A stretch of DNA of 5,650 nucleotides from an uncultured Collinsella sp. (GTDB lineage Bacteria; Actinomycetota; Coriobacteriia; Coriobacteriales; Coriobacteriaceae). Below are positions 1 through 4,801 of the stretch, piece by piece (position 1 is the stretch's first letter; every line of letters starts with the position of its first letter). The notes below the pieces were generated by a model. That model was not told where the DNA came from. It did no database searches and worked only from the letters and a program-made list of their open reading frames with translations. The stretch is from NCBI GenBank assembly GCA_900551635.1, contig URWQ01000116.1, forward strand, positions 1 through 5,650. The letters are read 5' to 3'. Both the position numbers and the translations under genes were made by a program.

Positions 1-18
1 GATAAGCGGAGTAAACAT
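1..18 (-). CDS. Start of a gene that leaves the window (first six codons)
   Basis: On the minus strand an ATG at 18-16 opens a frame reading MFTPLI before the window ends. An AGGAG ribosome binding site lies at 29-25, six bases upstream, and overlaps the stop codon of the preceding gene (28-30), so the start is well supported even though so little is visible. The tight spacing puts it in the same operon as metF and the methionine synthase activation gene. By context a cobalamin-dependent methionine synthase or homocysteine methyltransferase would fit, but six residues cannot show that; this is inference only. Confidence 0.6.
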
Positions 19-27
19 CGAGGGCTC

Positions 28-799
28 CTAATGGCTGGAATAGCAGGTGGTGCGGGCGGCGCGGAAGCGGCAGTGCTCGCGCATGCGGCAGATATCGCAG
101 GTGGGGCGGCTCTGGGCGTCGTGGACTTCGCCGTCGAACAGGCCGATCACCGCGGTCACGCTCTTGGTGGGCATGAGCAGGCTGGTCGGCGTGACGGTAA
201 GCCCGATGAGCCGCGTGGCGTTGAGCGCATTGACGATCGAGCGCTGGGCCGAGAGCGGGCAGTCGCCGTAGCCGGGGCTAAAGCGCCAGTTGCCGGCGAG
301 TCCGTGTGCGGCGGCGTCCCTCTTGACCCGCTGGCGATGCCACGTAAGCGGAGCACGCGGCGTCGAGCACGGCGCCCTCCAGGGGATGTTGGGCTCCCGT
401 GGTGCGCAGGCGACGCTCGGCGTCCATGCCGAGGGTGCATGCCATGAGCGCGGCAAAGCGGGCATCTTTGAGATGTCGATAGATATCGCGACCTCGCAGC
501 TCAACGTTGGTGCCGACCAAGCGAATGCAAGGCTCACTTTGTTCGTCCACGCCCGTGGCATCGACGGCAAACACGCGGCGCACGCCACGGGGCTCAATGT
601 CAAGTTCCAGACGCTCGACCACAAGCTCAATACGTCGTGACAGCTCGGGCTCGATCTGCTGGCCGCCGTAACCCAGATACCGCAGCATCTCGGCACGGTC
701 GACACGGGGATGGTGCGCAGCATCGACACGGTAAAGCGCCGGCGACGCAAGGTCGGCCGGCACTTCGACAGCGGTTGTATCGATGTGCGGTTTTTCCAT
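28..799 (-). pseudogene. Vitamin B12-dependent methionine synthase activation-domain protein, frameshifted
   Basis: The family is a stand-alone version of the MetH C-terminal reactivation domain, which binds S-adenosylmethionine so that oxidised cob(II)alamin on methionine synthase can be remethylated. The N-terminal part starts at ATG 799-797 (MEKPHIDTT), runs to about 340 and contains RYLGYGGQ and a TLGMDAERRL segment. The C-terminal part lies in another frame from about 340 down to a TAG at 30-28. It contains RFSPGYGDCPL, which carries the RxxxGY signature of the AdoMet site, then LLMPTKSVTAVIG and a terminal cysteine cluster CDICRMREHC. Neither frame alone makes the whole domain. The switch falls at about 331-349, between SAYVA and HRQRVKRD. 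The helix there seems several residues shorter than I would expect for the family, so a small deletion (3n+2 bases) looks likelier than one extra base. It could be a real pseudogene, a strain-level lesion or a sequence error. Its start overlaps the metF stop (TAATG), implying translational coupling. Confidence 0.8.
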
Positions 800-1680
800 T
801 ACCCCAGGCGCTCCATAATGGTCGCGGCGATCGCAGGACGGTTCATAGTGTACAGGTGCAGGCCGTCGGCGCCGTACTCCTTGAGGTCGCAAAGCTGGCG
901 GGCGGCATAATCTACACCGGCTGCCTGCAGGCTCTCGGGGTCGTTCTCGTACTTGGCGAGAATCTTGATGACGGGGGAGGGCAGCGACGCGCCGCACATA
1001 AAGACCATGCGGCTGATCTGCGACTTGCCCATAAACGGCATGATGCCCGCGGTAATGGGCACGGTGATGCCGGCCTTGTCGGCAAGCTCGCGAAAACGGT
1101 AGAAGCACTCGTTATCAAAGAAGAGCTGTGTCACAAAGAAGCTCGCGCCGGCGTCCTGTTTTTGCTTGAGGTGTTCGACCGAGAGGTTGAGATCCTCACA
1201 GGCAATGTGGCCCTCGGGGTAGGCTGCGGCGCCCACGCAAAAGCCGGCGTCGACGAGCTCGGGAATGAGGTCGCGGGCGTAGGCGTAGTCGGAGGCGGGC
1301 TTGTCGTCCTCGGTCGCGCCGGCAGGGAGATCGCCACGCAGGGCCAGAATGTTTTCAACGCCGGCGGTGCGATACTCGTCGATCTTGGCGGCGATGTCGG
1401 CGTGGGTGCGGCCCACGCAGGTGAGGTGTGCCACCGAGGGCGTGTCGAATTCGCTCGAAATCATATGCGCGATGGGGGCGGTGGTGGCGGTGGTGGCACC
1501 GTTGCCCGAGCCGCCGGCCGAGCAGGTGACCGAGACAAAGCTCGGCGAAAGCTTGCACAGATTGCCTGCCACTTCGCGAGCCGTGTCGAGGGTGAGCTCG
1601 CCCTTGGGCGGGAACATCTCAAACGAAACGGGCGCGGTGCCCTGGGATGCTGCCTGCTTAAAAACCTCGTCGACGCGCAT
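799..1680 (-). CDS. metF: 5,10-methylenetetrahydrofolate reductase (MetF), 293 aa
   Basis: Cytosolic FAD enzyme that reduces 5,10-methylene-THF to 5-methyl-THF, the methyl donor for methionine synthase. The TIM-barrel motifs appear in order: SFEMFPPK at residues 19-26 (the conserved Glu is E21), VTCSAGGSGN at 51-60, HLTCVGRTH at 85-93, NILALRGD at 110-117 (the substrate/flavin Asp is D117), AAAYPEGH at 151-158, FFVTQLFFD at 181-189, GIMP at 212-215 and GLHLYTMNR at 273-281. The length matches bacterial MetF (about 290-300 aa). I chose the ATG at 1680-1678 because AGAGGAGC lies 5 bases upstream (1693-1686) and the protein then begins at the usual place. The open frame extends to 1746, but those 22 extra codons have no family resemblance. 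It is the first visible gene of a minus-strand operon with the methionine synthase activator, whose start overlaps its TAA. Confidence 0.96.
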   Translation of the reverse strand: MRVDEVFKQAASQGTAPVSFEMFPPKGELTLDTAREVAGNLCKLSPSFVSVTCSAGGSGNGATTATTAPIAHMISSEFDTPSVAHLTCVGRTHADIAAKIDEYRTAGVENILALRGDLPAGATEDDKPASDYAYARDLIPELVDAGFCVGAAAYPEGHIACEDLNLSVEHLKQKQDAGASFFVTQLFFDNECFYRFRELADKAGITVPITAGIMPFMGKSQISRMVFMCGASLPSPVIKILAKYENDPESLQAAGVDYAARQLCDLKEYGADGLHLYTMNRPAIAATIMERLG

Positions 1681-1769
1681 ATCGTGCTCCTCTAGATACG
1701 TAATAGTGTGATGTGTTGTAAGGATTCTACAGCACCACTGTGTCACGGTGGAGTTTCACTCGTTATTCG

Positions 1770-1777
1770 GGTATACC
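1770..1777. promoter_or_regulatory. GGTATACC palindrome upstream of metF
   Basis: A perfect 8-bp palindrome lies about 90 bases upstream of the metF start. On the minus strand it reads ATTGGTATACCCGA. TGGTAT/ATACCA is the type of half-site used by several GntR-family repressors, and the same ATACCA word recurs in both arms of the palindrome at 1845-1870. An operator role is inference from symmetry alone. Confidence 0.3.
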
Positions 1778-1844
1778 AATCAAAGATGCCTTGCTATCGG
1801 CTTTCTCTATAACAGAGCGGCTAATCTAGGCACGGACTATAAAG

Positions 1845-1870
1845 ACTGGTATCTGATGCAAAATACCAGT
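1845..1870. promoter_or_regulatory. Split palindrome ACTGGTAT-n10-ATACCAGT
   Basis: Two perfect 8-bp inverted arms (1845-1852 and 1863-1870) flank a 10-base spacer in the metF-glnN intergenic region. The arm centres are 18 bases apart, close to two helical turns, which would suit a dimeric DNA-binding protein. As RNA it would be a short hairpin, but no T-run follows on the plus strand, so a terminator is unlikely. The regulator and the controlled gene are unknown. Confidence 0.4.
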
Positions 1871-1982
1871 TAATAGAGCCCCATCCCAAATTGACCGCCC
1901 TTAAACCATGGGGAGAGGTCTGCAATTTATGCAGTTGATTGGCTGTTGAGGGTGGCAACGCCGCCTCGATAGGGTAACCTCA

Positions 1983-2010
1983 TTGATTGGTTTCGCGACA
2001 GCAACATAAC
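1983..2010 (+). promoter_or_regulatory. Possible glnN promoter
   Basis: TTGATT (1983-1988) is a 4/6 match to a -35 box. CATAAC (2005-2010), 16 bases downstream, is a 4/6 match to a -10 box. Transcription would start near 2016-2018, leaving a leader of about 90 bases. Both boxes are weak, and the promoter would overlap the putative regulator box, as expected for a controlled gene. This is only the best candidate seen. Confidence 0.3.
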
Positions 2011-2027
2011 GGTAATGTCGCGGAAAC
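1990..2027 (+). promoter_or_regulatory. Putative GlnR-type nitrogen box / inverted repeat upstream of glnN
   Basis: Four 5-mers occur at exact 6-base intervals: GTTTC (1990-1994), GCAAC (2001-2005), GTAAT (2012-2016) and GAAAC (2023-2027). The actinobacterial GlnR consensus described in Streptomyces is gTnAc-n6-GaAAc, repeated in tandem. By my count 15 of 18 specified positions match, and the last 5-mer is exact. The same stretch is an inverted repeat, GTTTCGCGACA (1990-2000) against TGTCGCGGAAAC (2016-2027), with one bulged base and a 15-base loop, so an RNA hairpin is the competing explanation. A location just upstream of a glutamine synthetase gene is what a nitrogen regulator would predict. 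Confidence 0.4.
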
Positions 2028-2031
2028 ACGG

Positions 2032-2051
2032 CGAGTCTAAGCTATGACTCG
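2032..2051 (+). promoter_or_regulatory. Leader stem-loop 2 of glnN
   Basis: CGAGTC (2032-2037) and GACTCG (2046-2051) form a perfect 6-bp stem with the loop TAAGCTAT, extendable by two G-U pairs. There is no T-run, so it is not an intrinsic terminator. It sits 55 bases before the glnN start, between the inverted repeat at 1990-2027 and the hairpin at 2067-2085. Confidence 0.35.
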
Positions 2052-2066
2052 TTCGTTAGTAATCAA

Positions 2067-2085
2067 CACCGCTTCTCACGCGGTG
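2067..2085 (+). promoter_or_regulatory. Leader stem-loop 3 of glnN, next to the ribosome binding site
   Basis: CACCGC (2067-2072) and GCGGTG (2080-2085) form a perfect 6-bp stem with the 7-base loop TTCTCAC. The ribosome binding site AAGGGAG (2094-2100) begins 8 bases downstream. The hairpin could influence translation or mRNA stability, though it does not sequester the site itself. Confidence 0.35.
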
Positions 2086-2106
2086 CCGATACGAAGGGAG
2101 TTCCGT

Positions 2107-4194
2107 ATGGCCGATCTTACTGACCGCTTCGGGACCATGGTGTTCTCTGAGGAAGTCATGAAGGACTACCTCCCCAAGGACATTTGGAAGCGCCTTGCTG
2201 CAACCCTCGAGGGCGGCGAGCCGCTCGACCTGGACGTGGCCAACGCCGTTGCCCACGCCATGAAGGTCTGGGCCATCTCCAAGGGCGCGACGCACTACGC
2301 GCATTGGTTCCAGCCGCTTTCGGGCATTACTTCCGAGAAGCACGACAGCTTCCTGGAGCCCAACCACGACGGCACCGCCATTACCAAGTTTACGGGCAAG
2401 AACCTCATCCAGGGCGAGCCCGATGCCTCGAGCTTCCCCAACGGCGGCCTGCGCGCCACCTTCGAGGCCCGTGGCTACACCGCCTGGGATCCCACCAGCC
2501 CCGCCTTTATCAAGGACGATGTCCTGTGCATCCCCACGGCTTTCTGCTCCTACACGGGCGAGGCCCTGGACAAGAAGACCCCGCTGCTGCGTTCCATGAC
2601 CGCGCTCTCGCGTGAGTCCAAGCGCGTTTTGGCGCTGTTCGGTAAGACCCCCAAGAAGGTCGTTCCTTCCGTGGGCGACGAGCAGGAGTACTTCCTGATC
2701 AAGAAGGACGCCTACCGCAAGCGCAAGGACCTGGTCATTACCGGCCGCACCCTCTTTGGCGCCGCTCCCTGCAAGGGCCAGGAGCTCGAGGAGCACTACT
2801 TTGGCGCTATCCGCCCCACCGTCTCGGCCTATATGAAGGATCTGGACGATGAGCTGTGGGCGCTTGGCATTCCCGCCAAGACCAAGCACAACGAGGTTGC
2901 TCCCTGCCAGCATGAGCTCGCCCCCGTCTATGGCGAAGTCAACGAGGCCATCGACCAGAATCTGGTCATGATGGAGAAGATGAAGCTCATTGCCTCCCGC
3001 CACGACTTGGTCTGCCTGCTGCACGAGAAGCCCTTCGAGGGCATCAACGGCTCGGGCAAGCACAACAACTGGTCGCTTGGCACCGAGTCCGAGAACCTGC
3101 TCGATCCGGGCGACACTCCGCTCGACAACCTGCAGTTCATCGTCTTCCTCACCGCGGTAATCGAGGCCGTCGATAACTATCAGGAGCTCCTGCGTGCCTC
3201 CGTTGCCTCGGCCGGTAACGACCATCGTCTGGGCGCCAACGAGGCTCCTCCGGCGATTATGTCCATCTTCCTGGGCGACCAGCTTACCGAGGTCGTCGAG
3301 AAGATCATCGATGGCAAGGCTTCCGTCCATGCCACGCGCGGCGTGCTCGACTTGGGCGCCGATACCCTGCCCAAGCTGATGCAGGACAACACCGACCGCA
3401 ACCGCACCTCCCCGTTTGCCTTCACCGGCAATAAGTTCGAGTTCCGTGCCTGCGGCTCCGAGCAGAACGTCTCCGACTCCAACCTGGTGCTCGATGCCGC
3501 CGTGGCCAAGTCGCTCAAGTCCTTCGCCGACGCACTCGAGGGTACGCCCGAGGATGAGTTCCAGGACGCTGCGCTCGAGTACTGCAAGAAGGTCCTGACC
3601 GACCACCAGCGCATCCTCTTTTCCGGCGATGGCTACTCCGACGAGTGGCCCGTCGAGGCCGAGAAGCGCGGCCTTGCCAACAACAAGACCACGGCCGACG
3701 CCCTGCCCGCCTTTGTTTCCGATAAGGCCATCGCGCTCTTTGAGGAGACGGGTGTCCTGACCAAGGCCGAGGCCCAGTGCCGCTACGACTGCAAGCTCGA
3801 GAAGTACAACAAGCTCATGAACATCGAGGCTACCACGATGGTTCGCGAGGCGCGTCGTACCTATCGCCCGGTCATTACCGCCTATGCCACCAAGGTCGCT
3901 AAGGGCCTTGAGACTATTCGTGCCGCCGGCGCCGAGGCCGCCATGCAGTGTGAGCAGAACACGCTCAACAAGCTCTGCAACGGCATCACCACCATCAACG
4001 ACTCCATCAAGGCGCTCGACGCCGTGCATCAGAAGGCTGAGGCCCTCGATGGCCAGGAGCAGGCCAACGTGTACGCGCACGAGGTCGTTCCCGCTATGGA
4101 TACGCTGCGCGCCGCCGTGGATGCCATGGAGGAGATCGTGGCTGCCGACTACTGGCCGGTCCCGACTTACGACGACATCCTGTTCTACGTGTAG
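2107..4194 (+). CDS. glnN: Type III glutamine synthetase (GlnN), 695 aa
   Basis: Cytosolic ATP-dependent ligase making glutamine from glutamate and ammonium; GSIII enzymes are large-subunit dodecamers. Length (695 aa) and motif order fit GSIII, not the ~450-aa GSI. Seen: a GSIII N-terminal segment HWFQPLSG...EKHDSF at residues 66-82; GDEQEYFLI at 190-198 (metal/glutamate site); NEVAPCQHE at 262-270; the ATP-binding signature [16 protein letters not shown] at 308-323; [14 protein letters not shown] at 371-384; [20 protein letters not shown] at 432-451; and a helical, Ala/Glu-rich C-terminal extension from about 570. The ATG at 2107 is preceded by AAGGGAG (2094-2100) with a 6-base spacer. The frame opens earlier, at 2044, but those 21 codons overlap the leader hairpins and look unlike the family. 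Arginine codons are only CGC/CGT, a bias typical of a highly expressed gene. It appears monocistronic: a terminator follows 30 bases after the stop. The upstream inverted repeats suggest nitrogen control. Confidence 0.97.
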   Translation: MADLTDRFGTMVFSEEVMKDYLPKDIWKRLAATLEGGEPLDLDVANAVAHAMKVWAISKGATHYAHWFQPLSGITSEKHDSFLEPNHDGTAITKFTGKNLIQGEPDASSFPNGGLRATFEARGYTAWDPTSPAFIKDDVLCIPTAFCSYTGEALDKKTPLLRSMTALSRESKRVLALFGKTPKKVVPSVGDEQEYFLIKKDAYRKRKDLVITGRTLFGAAPCKGQELEEHYFGAIRPTVSAYMKDLDDELWALGIPAKTKHNEVAPCQHELAPVYGEVNEAIDQNLVMMEKMKLIASRHDLVCLLHEKPFEGINGSGKHNNWSLGTESENLLDPGDTPLDNLQFIVFLTAVIEAVDNYQELLRASVASAGNDHRLGANEAPPAIMSIFLGDQLTEVVEKIIDGKASVHATRGVLDLGADTLPKLMQDNTDRNRTSPFAFTGNKFEFRACGSEQNVSDSNLVLDAAVAKSLKSFADALEGTPEDEFQDAALEYCKKVLTDHQRILFSGDGYSDEWPVEAEKRGLANNKTTADALPAFVSDKAIALFEETGVLTKAEAQCRYDCKLEKYNKLMNIEATTMVREARRTYRPVITAYATKVAKGLETIRAAGAEAAMQCEQNTLNKLCNGITTINDSIKALDAVHQKAEALDGQEQANVYAHEVVPAMDTLRAAVDAMEEIVAADYWPVPTYDDILFYV

Positions 4195-4224
4195 AGCGTA
4201 ACTGACATATCGTCACGGTATTGA

Positions 4225-4257
4225 GCCGGGGTCCGCATCATGCGGGCCCCGGTTTTT
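4225..4257 (+). terminator. Intrinsic terminator of glnN
   Basis: The 5' arm (4226-4238, CCGGGGTCCGCAT) pairs with 4240-4252 (ATGCGGGCCCCGG) apart from one T-G position that is a wobble in RNA. It is followed by TTTTT (4253-4257) and TTTG. This is a long GC-rich stem starting 30 bases after the glnN stop codon, with an uninterrupted T-run on the plus strand only. Confidence 0.93.
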
Positions 4258-4316
4258 GTTTGCGAAGGGCGCTTTGAAGCCCGTTTTGCCGCCGATATGC
4301 CTAGGTATAAAGGGTT

Positions 4317-4534
4317 GTGGACAAAAAACGTCAAATATGAGTACTGTCACAAGTCCTGTAGCATTATTTATTTGCAAAATATGTAGTGTTACGCAACATA
4401 TGTACAAGTACTTAGCCGATAAACGTCTGTAATTCTTCCGCCGTAGGACGCCCGACGTCTAAATCGACTTCTAAAGGCATGAAATCGCTGTTACTAAAAT
4501 GGTAACAGTACTCATATTTGCTATTTTTGCCCAC
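4317..4534. repeat. AT-rich unit with ~34-bp imperfect terminal inverted repeats (MITE-like)
   Basis: The left end 4317-4350 and the right end 4502-4534 are inverted copies. They share GTGG, a C plus an A-run, and a perfect 16-bp core CAAATATGAGTACTGT (4332-4347; complement at 4505-4520). They differ by a few substitutions and one indel in the 3-4 bases before the core and at single positions elsewhere. The unit is about 218 bp, AT-rich and encodes no transposase. The inner edge of the right end also forms a perfect 7-bp hairpin, CTGTTAC-n7-GTAACAG (4488-4508). No target-site duplication is evident. Alternatives are a very long RNA hairpin or two separate copies of a short repeat. Confidence 0.5.
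4412..4480 (-). other. Short reading frame inside the AT-rich unit, possible gene remnant
   Basis: An ATG at 4480-4478 opens 22 codons ending in TAA (4414-4412). The peptide starts MPLEVDLDVGRPTAEEL and ends QTFIG. The frame stays open upstream (…KYEYCYHFSNSDF) through the right inverted repeat. No ribosome binding site is visible. The acidic, protein-like composition and AT-rich codons (TTA, GAA) differ from the flanking genes, which suggests the tail of a foreign gene or a repeat-borne remnant rather than a working gene. I do not recognise a family. Confidence 0.2.
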
Positions 4535-4548
4535 TGGCTTTGCGATGA

Positions 4549-4586
4549 TGCCGTGATCCGCACCCTGCCGGGTTCGAATCACGGCA
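4549..4586. repeat. 38-base interrupted palindrome with tRNA T-loop-like sequence
   Basis: Arms 4549-4565 and 4570-4586 pair as TGCCGTGAT/ATCACGGCA (9 bp), CG/CG and ACCC/GGGT, with two single mismatches and a TGCC loop. The right arm contains GGGTTCGAATC, the classic T-loop core of tRNAs. However, no acceptor, D or anticodon arm can be folded around it on either strand. It may be a tRNA-derived fragment, a recombination or attachment site, or a transcript hairpin; no T-run follows. Confidence 0.5.
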
Positions 4587-4595
4587 CATGGGTAG

Positions 4596-4627
4596 CAAAA
4601 AGCCCGCCACCGCGAGGGCAACGGGCT
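4596..4627 (-). terminator. Intrinsic terminator on the minus strand
   Basis: Read on the minus strand, AGCCCG-TTGCC pairs with GGTGG-CGGGCT (11 positions, three of them G-U wobble) around a CTCGC loop, followed by TTTTTGC. The plus-strand side lacks a T-run, so it works in one direction only. It would end a minus-strand transcript arriving from above 4627, yet the only candidate there is a small dubious frame next to the insertion sequence. It may be left over from a gene now lost or displaced. Confidence 0.7.
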
Positions 4628-4629
4628 CC

Positions 4630-4749
4630 TCAGTTTAAATGGTGCTCCCAGCGGGATGTCCGCGTGCGGCTGACGCCGCCCGCTTTCGCCGCGTCGCTTC
4701 GCTCCTGGTAGCGCGCAGAGTCGTGGTGTAAGAAGCAAGGGAGGGCCAT
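4630..4749 (-). CDS. Dubious 39-codon reading frame ending at the minus-strand terminator
   Basis: An ATG at 4749-4747 opens a 39-residue frame with a TGA at 4632-4630, only two bases before the terminator stem. The peptide is basic; its C-terminal half includes ERSDAAKAGGVSRTRTS and it ends RWEHHLN. No clear Shine-Dalgarno sequence precedes the ATG, and the start lies in one arm of an inverted repeat that probably belongs to the insertion sequence. The stop-plus-terminator arrangement suggests the 3' end of a gene whose 5' part is missing or was replaced when the IS inserted. It may also be chance or a non-coding repeat. No family is recognised. Confidence 0.2.
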   Translation of the reverse strand: MALPCFLHHDSARYQERSDAAKAGGVSRTRTSRWEHHLN

Positions 4750-4801
4750 CGCCTAGAATCGTCAGTGCCTAGATATTCGACGAAAGGAAAGACGATGGCC
4801 C
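4743..4801 (+). promoter_or_regulatory. Inverted repeat enclosing the transposase start codon
   Basis: GGGCCATCG (4743-4751) and CGATGGCCC (4793-4801) are perfect 9-bp inverted copies with a 41-base loop. The right arm contains the transposase ATG (4795-4797) and the loop holds the ribosome binding site (4783-4788). In a transcript entering from outside the element the start codon could be sequestered. A transcript starting inside the loop would escape. Similar protection against read-through is established for IS10 and IS50; here it is inference. Confidence 0.4.

Larger units (their letters stand above)
1681..2106. other. Divergent intergenic region between metF and glnN
   Basis: There are 426 bases with no credible gene, and the region is visibly more AT-rich than the flanking genes. 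It must hold the control sites of both divergent genes. It contains the palindromes at 1770-1777 and 1845-1870, the putative GlnR-like box at 1990-2027, two further small stem-loops next to the glnN ribosome binding site, and weak hairpins such as GGTGGC-aac-GCCGCC at 1951-1965. The 8-mer TTGATTGG occurs three times (plus strand 1935-1942 and 1983-1990; minus strand 1783-1776). I could not identify a convincing metF promoter, and I recognise no known riboswitch such as a SAM or glutamine riboswitch. Confidence 0.8.
4261..4794. other. Gene-poor, repeat-rich interval between glnN and the transposase
   Basis: About 530 bases contain no recognisable intact gene. From left to right there is an unremarkable stretch (4261-4316), an AT-rich inverted-repeat unit (4317-4534), an interrupted palindrome (4549-4586), a minus-strand terminator (4596-4627), a GC-rich block (4630-4717) and the presumed left end of the insertion sequence. 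Composition changes abruptly: the unit at 4317-4534 is far more AT-rich than glnN, while the block before the IS is very GC-rich. It looks like an accumulation of repeats and insertions. Confidence 0.7.

Noticed and set aside
1470..1500. Run of GGC/GGT triplets (plus strand) inside metF
   Set aside because: It encodes the Ala/Thr-rich stretch after CSAGGSGN in MetF. It is ordinary coding sequence, not a tandem repeat locus.
637..1695. 352-codon plus-strand open frame across metF
   Set aside because: It is antisense to metF, with low-complexity Gly/Arg runs and no family resemblance. metF explains this DNA.
1681..1746. 22-codon N-terminal extension of metF
   Set aside because: The ATG at 1680 has AGAGGAGC at ideal spacing and gives a normal MetF N-terminus. 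The extension would be translated from the ribosome binding site region.
1728..1752. Imperfect dyad CACC…GGTG upstream of metF
   Set aside because: Only four outer pairs match around a common axis and the inner symmetry is displaced, so chance is the simplest explanation.
1879..1913. CCCCAT…ATGGGG inverted repeat
   Set aside because: Six-base arms with a 23-base loop and no extension are too weak to call a feature.
2044..2106. Upstream ATG at 2044 as the glnN start
   Set aside because: It would place coding sequence over two leader hairpins and add 21 residues unlike the family. The ATG at 2107 has a proper ribosome binding site.
2056..4080. Long open frame (674 codons) on the minus strand across glnN
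   Set aside because: It is exactly antisense to a well-supported GSIII gene. Its translation is a Gly/Val/Leu-rich shadow of GC-biased codons with no recognisable motif.
4549..4590. A working tRNA gene around GGGTTCGAATC
   Set aside because: The T-loop core is embedded in a hairpin. No acceptor or anticodon stem can be drawn on either strand.
4636..4714. Possible tRNA on the minus strand (GCTACCA near 4714, GGGAGCACCA at the other end, 73 bases apart)
   Set aside because: The acceptor ends pair at 6 of 7 positions and end in CCA, but there is no TTCGA T-loop, no D-arm GG and no credible anticodon arm.
4412..4738. 108-codon minus-strand open frame spanning the terminator and palindrome
   Set aside because: It reads through an intrinsic terminator, a palindrome and an inverted-repeat end with a change in composition partway. 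Only its last part looks protein-like, and that part is listed separately.
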